NCBI GenBank assembly: GCA_038246545.1
Contig: JBBRVW010000013.1
Location: forward strand, 28,545 to 92,544
Source: JBBRVW01 sp038246545
GTDB lineage: Bacteria; Actinomycetota; Actinomycetes; JACCUZ01
Direction of reading: 5' to 3'
Length of the DNA stretch: 64,000 nucleotides
The translations under genes were made by a program, and so were the position numbers. Below, piece by piece: positions 53,454-59,644 of this stretch. Every line of letters starts with the position of its first letter. The first letter of the stretch is position 1. The notes under the pieces are model-generated. The model worked only from the letters and a program-made list of their open reading frames with translations. It had not been told where the DNA came from and made no database searches.

Positions 53454-53722
53454 GTGCGCCGCCTGGTCAGCACCGAGATCGGACTCGTGGTGAGCATCGC
53501 CGCGGGGTGCTCGTCGCCTACGTCGGGCTGGCCGTCTTCGTCTCCGGCCGGGAGCGGTTCGTCGGGGCTCTGGTCCTGCTGCTGGCCCTGTGGTCGGTCG
53601 CAGCGGCCCCCGTCGCCCACGACCGGCTGCACCGCGAGCGCGGCGAGCCCAGCCACGCGCTGTGGGGCCGCGACGACCGCCGCAAGCCGGTGTGGTGGCC
53701 GGTGCGGTGGCCGCGCCGCTGA
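53454..53722 (+). pseudogene. Small two-helix membrane protein, frameshifted
   Basis: The frame from GTG 53454 reads RRLVSTEIGLVVSIAAG, then loses sense; another frame continues VLVAYVGLAVFVSGRERF and VGALVLLLALWSVAAAPVAH, a plausible second half with two membrane helices and a basic tail (…RRKPVWWPVRWPRR). One extra G in the GGGG run at 53504–53507 would join them into a protein of about 89 residues. The family is not recognised. Alternatively translation starts at the internal GTG 53508, giving a shorter intact protein. Confidence 0.55.
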
Positions 53723-53741
53723 GCACTCCTGCCGCGGCCGC

Positions 53742-54149
53742 TCACCGGGACCCGGCCACGGTGATCCGGGCCGTCACGGGGTCGCCCTCGTCCAGGCCCT
53801 CGGCGTCTCGCACGACGTCCTTCAGCGGCACGACGTAGCAACCGTCCTTGGGCCACAGCGAGGTCTCGAAGACGGTCGCGCCGATCCGCACCCGGACCGG
53901 GATCATGCCCCAGCCGTACGTCACGCCCGTGGACACCGCCCGGAGCTGCGCGCTCTCGTCCGCCGGCACCCGGAGGAAGTAGTACGGCGAGGGGCCGCGC
54001 CACTCCCACACGGCTCCGGTCACGTCCAGCTGCAGCCCCTCCGGGCCCAAGCCGTCCGGCTCGGGCCCGTCCGGCTCGGGCCCGTCCGGCTCGGGCCCGT
54101 CCGGCTCGGGCCCGTCCGGCTCGAGGTCGTCGGCGGTGTGGTCCGTCAT
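53742..54149 (-). CDS. DUF1905 protein with N-terminal PEPDG repeats
   Basis: A 135-residue protein. The C-terminal ~95 residues fit DUF1905 (VTGAVWEWRGPSPYYFLRVP … GWGMIPVRVRIG … TSLWPKDGCYVVPLK), a small beta-barrel of unknown role. The N terminus is acidic with repeated PEPDG units encoded by a 15-base tandem array. The ATG at 54149 has a minus-strand -10 box TAGCCT six bases upstream; the in-frame ATG two codons earlier is rejected for that reason. Confidence 0.8.
   Translation of the reverse strand: MTDHTADDLEPDGPEPDGPEPDGPEPDGPEPDGLGPEGLQLDVTGAVWEWRGPSPYYFLRVPADESAQLRAVSTGVTYGWGMIPVRVRIGATVFETSLWPKDGCYVVPLKDVVRDAEGLDEGDPVTARITVAGSR
54053..54123. repeat. 15-base tandem repeat inside the DUF1905 gene
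   Basis: Four full and one partial copy of CGTCCGGCTCGGGCC, identical to each other. As 15 is a multiple of three, copy-number changes keep the frame and only lengthen or shorten the PEPDG stretch. Confidence 0.95.
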
Positions 54150-54155
54150 AGGCAC

Positions 54156-54161
54156 AGGCTA
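54156..54161 (-). promoter_or_regulatory. Putative -10 box TAGCCT of the DUF1905 gene
   Basis: On the minus strand it ends six bases before the ATG at 54149. Confidence 0.45.
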
Positions 54162-54204
54162 GGTTCGGTTGCGGACGAGGTGCTTGCGGATCCGGGGGAG
54201 TGGT

Positions 54205-55173
54205 GTGAACGACGGCACGACCCCCACCGCGCGGGCGCTGCTCACGCTGGAGCTGGTCCAGAGCAGCCCGGGGATCACCGCCGAGCGGCTCGCGGACAAG
54301 CTCGGGGTCTCGGAGCGGGCCGCCCGGCGCTACGTCGGACTCCTGCGCGGGGCCGGCATCCCGATCGAGTCGGTGCGCGGCCCCTACGGCGGCTACCGCG
54401 CCGGCCGCGGCCTGCGCCTGCCGCCGCTGGTCTTCACCGCCACCGAGGCGCTGGGTCTGGTGATGGCCGTGCTGGACGGCCATCACGACGCCGGCGACCC
54501 GACCGACCCGGTGGGCAGCGCGGTCGGCAAGATCGTGCGGGCTCTCCCGGAGCCGGTCGCGGCTGCGGCGGAGGCGGTCCGACGCAGCACGGCCCCCGCC
54601 CCCGACCGGGCCGCGGCCCGCCCCGACCCGGGCACGACGAGCGCCCTGGTCCAGGCCTGCTCCGACCGCCGCCGGGTCCGGGTGGCGTACCGGTCCGAGG
54701 CCGGGTCGGAGTGGGTGGCCGAGGTCGACCCGTGGGCGCTGGTCGTCCGGCACGGCCGGTGGTACCTGCTCTGCCACTCCCACGCGGCGGACGCGGTGCG
54801 CGCCTACCGGGTCGACCGGGTGCGCGACGTCGAGGTGCTCACCGCCGGCTTCACCCCGCCCGCCGACCTCGACCCGGTCGCCCTGCTCGAGGACCACCTC
54901 GCCGTGGGTTGGGAGTACCAGGTCGAGGTGCACGTCGACGCGCCGCTCGAGGCGCTCGGTGCCCGGCTTCCGCGTGCGCTGGGCCGGCTGGAGGCCGTCG
55001 ACGCGACGACGACGCGGCTGGTCGGCAGCACCGGCAACCCGCGGTGGTACGCCGAGCAGCTGGTCGTGATCCCCGCACCCTTCCGGGTGGTCGGGGGGCC
55101 GGAGCTGCAGGAGACGGTGCGGGCGGTCGGTGCACGCCTGCTCGCCGCGGGCGCGTGCGACGGCGAGCCCTGA
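54205..55173 (+). CDS. HTH–WYL transcriptional regulator
   Basis: A 322-residue DeoR-like regulator. The N-terminal winged helix (TAERLADKLGVSERAARRYV, ~20–75) binds DNA. The WYL domain (~150–230) has VRVAYRSEAGSEWVAEVDPW and WYLLCHSHAADAVRAYRVDR. A C-terminal WCX part follows. WYL domains sense nucleic acids or nucleotides in some systems. The GTG at 54205 follows GGGGGAG; an upstream in-frame ATG is less likely. Divergent from the DUF1905 gene, which it may control. Confidence 0.85.
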   Translation: MNDGTTPTARALLTLELVQSSPGITAERLADKLGVSERAARRYVGLLRGAGIPIESVRGPYGGYRAGRGLRLPPLVFTATEALGLVMAVLDGHHDAGDPTDPVGSAVGKIVRALPEPVAAAAEAVRRSTAPAPDRAAARPDPGTTSALVQACSDRRRVRVAYRSEAGSEWVAEVDPWALVVRHGRWYLLCHSHAADAVRAYRVDRVRDVEVLTAGFTPPADLDPVALLEDHLAVGWEYQVEVHVDAPLEALGARLPRALGRLEAVDATTTRLVGSTGNPRWYAEQLVVIPAPFRVVGGPELQETVRAVGARLLAAGACDGEP

Positions 55174-55210
55174 GCTCGCCGGCCGCCGCCGCCCGCGCCG
55201 ACGCCTCCTG

Positions 55211-55798
55211 TCAGACGTGCCAGCCGGCCGGCGGGTCCTCTCCCACGAGCCCGTCGACGCCCTCGCGCAGCAGGTCCGCGTGCCCCGTGTGCCGCCCGTA
55301 CTCCTCGACCAGGTCGAAGACGAGCCGGCGCAGGCTCGCGTGCCGGCCGTCCGGCCCGGAGATGTCCACGAGCTGGTCCAGACCGCCGTCGGCCAACGTG
55401 GCGGCCAGCCGCGTGCGGGAGCGCTCGACGGCACCGTCGTAGAGCGCGTAGAGGTCCTCGGGCGCGTCGTCGGCGGCGGACCGGAAGTCCCAGCCGGGGT
55501 TCGCGTCCCAGTCGACGGTCTCCCACGGGTGCCCGGGCGACTCGCCGCGCATCTTGAGGGCGAAGTAGAAGTCCTCGACGAACGCGAGGTGCTTGAGCAG
55601 GCTCCCGAGCGTGAGGGCCGAGGCCCCGACGGTGGTCTGCAGGCCGGCGGTGTCGAGGCCGTGCGTCTTCCAGCGGAAGGTCGTCCGTTGCCGGTCGAGC
55701 GCTCCGACGAGATGCTCGACCTCGGTGCCGGCGAGCGGCGGTTCCCAGGGGTGGTCCGCGGCGTGGGGGGTGTCCGTGGTGGTTCCGGTGTCGGTCAT
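55211..55798 (-). CDS. DinB-family (DUF664) protein
   Basis: A 195-residue four-helix-bundle protein of the DinB/mycothiol-transferase superfamily, DUF664 subgroup: LTLGSLLKHLAFVEDFYFAL, then DLVEEYGRHTGHADLLREGV, which supply the usual metal-binding histidines. Such enzymes transfer mycothiol or bacillithiol or detoxify electrophiles; the substrate here is open. The ATG has the minus-strand -10 box TACCGT six bases upstream. Confidence 0.85.
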   Translation of the reverse strand: MTDTGTTTDTPHAADHPWEPPLAGTEVEHLVGALDRQRTTFRWKTHGLDTAGLQTTVGASALTLGSLLKHLAFVEDFYFALKMRGESPGHPWETVDWDANPGWDFRSAADDAPEDLYALYDGAVERSRTRLAATLADGGLDQLVDISGPDGRHASLRRLVFDLVEEYGRHTGHADLLREGVDGLVGEDPPAGWHV

Positions 55799-55804
55799 GG
55801 CGGC

Positions 55805-55810
55805 ACGGTA
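55805..55810 (-). promoter_or_regulatory. Putative -10 box TACCGT of the DinB-family gene
   Basis: On the minus strand it ends six bases before the ATG at 55798. Confidence 0.45.
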
Positions 55811-55874
55811 GGGGCCGTTCCGGACGTTCTGCGACCGGAAGCCGTCGCCCGTCCTCGGCGAGTCAGGAGCCGGG

Positions 55875-56786
55875 TCAGTAGACGGTGACGTGCACGTGGT
55901 CGAAGTGGTTCGCGGTGGTCGAGCCGCGGTCCGGCATGGCCCGCCACCCCTCGCTGCTGCGCTGCACGGTCCAGATGTGCTGGGCCCAGATCACGTAGCT
56001 CACGCCCAGCTCGCCGGCGTGCGCCCGGACGTACGCCGCGATGGCGCTGCCCAGCGAACCGGTCGACATGATGTCCAGGGCCTGCCCCGTGCCGTGGTCG
56101 CCACCGGACCCGCTGCGCCCGCCCCAGGAGCTCACGGTCGGGAAGGCCGCGCAGACCGCGCGGTAGACCTTGACCGCGTTCGTGGTGAGCCCGCTCTCGA
56201 CGCCGGAGCCGTCCGGGCACGGTGCGCCGCCCACCCCGGCCGGGACCTTGGCGGCGCCCGGCGTCACCAGGTCGGTGTTCGCAGAGGGCTGCGGCTTGTC
56301 ACGGGTCAGGCCGTTGCGGCGCACCCACACGAGCTGGTCACCGCTGGCGATCTCTGCCCACGGCCCGGCCGTGCTGCCGCTCGCGAGCACCTTGTCGCCG
56401 TCCCGGATCTTCACCCGGACGCGGGAGCCGGCCCCGGGGTCGCTCCACACGACCAGGCCGTCGTTCGCCCACCGCGGGGCGAGGGCGTCGCGGTTGGTGG
56501 CCACCGCCCGCTCGGCGAGGCCCGCGACGTCGTCGGGGTGCGGGGGCGCGGTCTCGGAGCGCTGGAACGACCGCGAGACGGTGTGCGCCGCGACCCGCGC
56601 CGGCCGGTCCACCGACTGGCGGGCGACCGCGGAGGACAGGGCCGGCGACGGCGTGCTGCCGGAGGGCTCGAGCGCGGCCGCGACCGGCACCACGGCGGAG
56701 ACGGCGAGGACAGGGACCGTCAGGGCTCCCCAGCGACGCAGCCGTACGTGGGCGGGCGTGGTCTTGCGGCGGCGGCCGGCGGGCAC
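55875..56786 (-). CDS. Secreted ARB-07466-like (peptidase M15-like) protein
   Basis: A 303-residue exported protein. The N terminus is basic (PAGRRRKTTPAHVRLRRW) followed by a hydrophobic signal segment. An SH3-like middle part (LVVWSDPGAGSRVRVKI … WVRRNG) precedes the C-terminal domain (~185–300) with GGDHGTGQALDIMSTG, SYVIWAQHIWTV, GWRAMPDRGS and NHFDHVHVTVY. The HxxGxAxD and DHVH pattern is that of D-Ala-D-Ala-peptidase-like folds, so wall cleavage is possible. The GTG at 56786 has CGGAGTG upstream; a TTG at 56831 is open but less likely. Confidence 0.82.
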   Translation of the reverse strand: MPAGRRRKTTPAHVRLRRWGALTVPVLAVSAVVPVAAALEPSGSTPSPALSSAVARQSVDRPARVAAHTVSRSFQRSETAPPHPDDVAGLAERAVATNRDALAPRWANDGLVVWSDPGAGSRVRVKIRDGDKVLASGSTAGPWAEIASGDQLVWVRRNGLTRDKPQPSANTDLVTPGAAKVPAGVGGAPCPDGSGVESGLTTNAVKVYRAVCAAFPTVSSWGGRSGSGGDHGTGQALDIMSTGSLGSAIAAYVRAHAGELGVSYVIWAQHIWTVQRSSEGWRAMPDRGSTTANHFDHVHVTVY

Positions 56787-57039
56787 GCGATCACTCCGGT
56801 GCTGGTCGGTGGTCGGAAGGTGTCGAGTCAAGCACAGAGGCAGTACCCGCTGTGGGTGCGCCCCACCCGCCCGGCGGCGGTCTCAGGCTCCCGATCGGGG
56901 GCCGACCCGGCGGAGTCGCCCGTGAGCCCCCGGTCGCGATGCTCACGGGTTGCGGATCGGAGTGCGGCGACCTGCTCTTGACCGGTTTGACCAGGACTTG
57001 ACCTGGGACAGCCGGGGGACGGCTCCCGGTTCTTGGTCG

Positions 57040-57834
57040 TCAGACCCGGCGCAGGACCGCGGTGACCCGACCGAGCACGGTGGCGTCGTCGCCCGGGATC
57101 GGCTCGTACGCCGGGTTGTGCGGCATCAGCCAGACGTGGCCGTCGCGCCGCTTGAAGGTCTTCACGGTGGCCTCGCCGTCGATCATCGCGGCCACGATGT
57201 CCCCGTTGTCGGCCGACGGCTGCTGGCGCACCACGACCCAGTCGCCGTCGCAGATCGCCGCGTCGACCATCGAGTCGCCCTGCACCTGCAGCAGGAACAG
57301 CGTGCCCTCGCCCACGACCTGCTTCGGGAGCGGGAACACGTCCTCGACGACCTGGTCGGCGAGGATCGGACCGCCGGCGGCGATCCGCCCGACCAGCGGC
57401 ACGTAGGCCGCGGCCGGACGGGCGTCGCCGCTGCCCGTGTCGAGGTCGTGCGCGTCGCCACCCCCGTCGTAGGACGGGGCGAGGACCGGTGCTGCGTCAG
57501 GGCTGAAGACCTCGATGGCGCGCGGCCGGTTGGGGTCGCGCCGCAGGAAGCCCTTGCGCTCGAGGGTCGCAAGCTGGTGGGAGACGCTGGAGGAGCTGGT
57601 GAGCCCGACCGCCTCACCGATCTCGCGCATGCTCGGCGGGTAGCCGCGACGCTCGACGGAGGCGCGGATCTCCTCCAGCACCCGGCGCTGCCGCGGGGTG
57701 AGGCCGGCCTCGTCGGGCGGCCCGTCGGGGATCTCGGCCACCACGGCTCGCCGGGCGCCGGCCTCGGGTCCCTCCGCAGCCGTGCCTGGGGAGCCGGCCG
57801 AGCGTTCGTTGCCGTTGCTGTCCCGTCGCGCCAC
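57040..57834 (-). CDS. lexA: SOS repressor LexA
   Basis: A 264-residue repressor and autoprotease. The winged helix (LTPRQRRVLEEIRASVERRG … MREIGEAVGLTSSSSVSHQL) begins near residue 45 after a Gly/Glu-rich N-terminal extension. The cleavage site Ala-Gly lies in VGRIAAGGPI; the catalytic Ser is in QGDSMVDAAI and the Lys in ATVKTFKRR. The GTG at 57834 has GAGGAGG four bases upstream, so the longer frame to 57954 is rejected. Its promoter region holds three LexA boxes, giving autoregulation. Confidence 0.95.
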   Translation of the reverse strand: MARRDSNGNERSAGSPGTAAEGPEAGARRAVVAEIPDGPPDEAGLTPRQRRVLEEIRASVERRGYPPSMREIGEAVGLTSSSSVSHQLATLERKGFLRRDPNRPRAIEVFSPDAAPVLAPSYDGGGDAHDLDTGSGDARPAAAYVPLVGRIAAGGPILADQVVEDVFPLPKQVVGEGTLFLLQVQGDSMVDAAICDGDWVVVRQQPSADNGDIVAAMIDGEATVKTFKRRDGHVWLMPHNPAYEPIPGDDATVLGRVTAVLRRV

Positions 57835-57997
57835 GGTGCCTCCTCGTCGCCGGTGCCCCCGAGCCGCCGCCCGGAGGTTGTGTCCGAACCCCCGAGGACG
57901 GTCGGGCCATGACCACGACGTGCTCGCCGACGGCCCGGCCGACCGCTCCCGCAAGGGTGCGTCCGAGAGGGAAGGCTAGCGATCTCGCACGGATGTT

Positions 57998-58013
57998 TCA
58001 AACACCTGTTCGA
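57998..58013. promoter_or_regulatory. LexA box 1 in the lexA–LysM intergenic region
   Basis: TCAAACACCTGTTCGA, one mismatch from TCGAAC-N4-GTTCGA. It is the box nearest to lexA, about 165 bases from its start codon. Confidence 0.75.
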
Positions 58014-58059
58014 ATGTCGCGGCGATTTCCTGGCTTTCGCCGCCCGGATGGGGTACAAC

Positions 58060-58075
58060 TCGTACAGGTGTTCGA
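58060..58075. promoter_or_regulatory. LexA box 2
   Basis: TCGTACAGGTGTTCGA, one mismatch from the consensus, directly abutting box 3. Confidence 0.7.
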
Positions 58076-58091
58076 TCGAACAGGTGTTCGG
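58076..58091. promoter_or_regulatory. LexA box 3
   Basis: TCGAACAGGTGTTCGG, one mismatch from the consensus. Boxes 2 and 3 are head-to-tail without a gap and share the AGGTGTTCG core. Confidence 0.8.
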
Positions 58092-58193
58092 CCGGCTCCC
58101 ACGGTGAACGAGACAGCAGGCAGGGCGCACGCAGGACAAGCAGCAGACACGGCAGGCACAGCAGGTACAGCACGCCAGAGCCGGGAGGCCACG

Positions 58194-58547
58194 ATGAGCA
58201 CGATGACCCTGAACGCCGGGTTCGGCCGCTCCGCGAGCCCCTCGCGGGCCGCTGCACCCGCGGTGCGGCTCACCCGGCGAGCCCGGCTGCTCCTCACGCT
58301 GAGCCTGCTGGTCCTCGCGGTGACCGCGGCCGTGCTGGCCACCGGCGGGGCGTCGGCGCTGGCCGGCACCGACCGCCCGGCCGCGGCTCACGAGCAGGTG
58401 ACGGTGCTCCCGGGCCAGACGCTGTGGGAGATCGCCCATCGCGCCGCGCCGGGTGCCGACCCGCGCGACACCGTCCAGGCGATCCTCGACCTCAACGGCC
58501 TGCAGACCGCCCAGGTCCAGGCCGGCACCGCGCTCCTGCTGCCCTGA
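58194..58547 (+). CDS. LysM-domain membrane protein, predicted SOS cell-division inhibitor
   Basis: A 117-residue protein. A basic N terminus is followed by one membrane helix (LLLTLSLLVLAVTAAVLATG) and an extracytoplasmic LysM domain (VTVLPGQTLWEIAHRAAPGA … AILDLNGLQTAQVQAGTALL). Position divergent from lexA with shared LexA boxes matches Rv2719c/ChiZ of mycobacteria and DivS of corynebacteria, which block division during SOS. GGGAGG precedes the ATG at good spacing. The function is inferred from position and layout. Confidence 0.85.
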   Translation: MSTMTLNAGFGRSASPSRAAAPAVRLTRRARLLLTLSLLVLAVTAAVLATGGASALAGTDRPAAAHEQVTVLPGQTLWEIAHRAAPGADPRDTVQAILDLNGLQTAQVQAGTALLLP

Positions 58548-59035
58548 CCCGCCTGCTCGACCGCGCCCGCGGGCCGACGCGACCGGGTGCGCCCAGGACG
58601 CAGCTGCACCAGCACGACCACCCGTCCCGGCGGCGCCGCTCCCGGCCCGCGGTCCGGTCCGCCGCGAGACCGCCCGCCCGGTTCCCACGGCGCGGTGGAC
58701 AGGCGGCCCGGGGGCGCCCCGACACGCCGCTGTCCCGACCGGTGGACGGCACGCCGGCCCGCCGCCACCGCCCTGACCTGCGGCGATGCGTCCGCGCCCG
58801 CAGCGGGCCGCGGCCCCCGGCAGATATCAGCCGAACGGATGTCCCGGACTGCTTGCACATGTGGTGGTCGCAGGCATACCGTCCCACTACATCTTGTGAA
58901 TGACACCGATGTAGTTATCCACATGTAGTCCCCAGCCTGTCCACACGGATCCGCCCCGGATCCACAGATCCGTCCACAGGCGGGTGTCCGATCAGCCCGA
59001 TCAAGCCCTGTCAGCCCCGAGAGGAGCCCACCCGC
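58548..59035. other. Intergenic region upstream of nrdR
   Basis: The first ~300 bases are GC-rich with no gene or clear motif. The last ~170 bases hold the putative NrdR boxes and the nrdR ribosome-binding site. No cobalamin riboswitch pattern was recognised, although nrdJ is a B12 enzyme. Confidence 0.5.
58884..58930. promoter_or_regulatory. Putative NrdR box pair
   Basis: CCACTACATCTTGTGA (58884–58899) and TTATCCACATGTAGTC (58915–58930) are similar in opposite orientation, with centres 31 bases apart (three helix turns), as for NrdR sites. A third ATGTAGT (58909–58915) lies between them. The usual NrdR consensus is ACACWATATATWGTGT-like, so the match is partial. Confidence 0.6.
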
Positions 59036-59560
59036 ATGCACTGCCCCTTCTGCCGGCACAGCGACAGCCGGGTGGTCGACAGCCGGGCGTCCGACGACGG
59101 CACCTCGATCCGGCGACGCCGGCAGTGCCCCGAGTGCGGCCGGCGGTTCACCACCGTCGAGACCGCCTCGCTGTCGGTGACCAAGCGGTCCGGGGCCAGC
59201 GAGCCGTTCAGCCGCGACAAGGTCCTGGTCGGGGTCCGCAAGGCCTGCCAGGGACGCCCGGTCAGCGAGGACGACCTCGCGCTGCTCGCCCAGCGGGTCG
59301 AGGAGACCGTCCGCGCCAGCGGCGTCGCCGAGATCGAGGCCCACGAGGTCGGGATGGCCGTCCTGCCGCCGTTGCGCGAGCTGGACGAGGTCGCCTACCT
59401 GCGGTTCGCCTCGGTCTACCGCGCCTTCGACGACCTCGAGGCCTTCGAGGCCGAGATCGCCCTGCTGCGCGCGGAGCACGACCTCAGCGACCACGCCGTC
59501 GAGGCCGCAGCGGATCAAGGCCCCCCGGGCCGGTCGCTGCCGGGCGCGCACCACCCCTGA
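59036..59560 (+). CDS. nrdR: Transcriptional repressor NrdR
   Basis: A 174-residue repressor of ribonucleotide reductase genes. The zinc ribbon CPFCRHSDSRVVDSR … CPECGRRFTTVE is at residues 3–45, followed by an ATP-cone (VTKRSGASEPFSRDKVLVGV … VAYLRFASVYRAFDDLEAF). It binds ATP/dATP to sense nucleotide levels. GAGAGGAG precedes the ATG. It is 84 bases upstream of nrdJ, so it probably regulates its own operon. Confidence 0.95.
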   Translation: MHCPFCRHSDSRVVDSRASDDGTSIRRRRQCPECGRRFTTVETASLSVTKRSGASEPFSRDKVLVGVRKACQGRPVSEDDLALLAQRVEETVRASGVAEIEAHEVGMAVLPPLRELDEVAYLRFASVYRAFDDLEAFEAEIALLRAEHDLSDHAVEAAADQGPPGRSLPGAHHP

Positions 59561-59644
59561 AGACGTCCGTCGGACACCCGTCGATCGGGACGGGCCGTCG
59601 GTGCAGAAGTGTTGAATTCATGGAGCAGTTCGGGAGGAGCAGGA

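Noticed and set aside
58548..59035. Cobalamin riboswitch upstream of the B12-dependent reductase
   Set aside because: No B12-box-like conserved segment was recognised; the GGATCC copies near 58948–58962 are short and unrelated.
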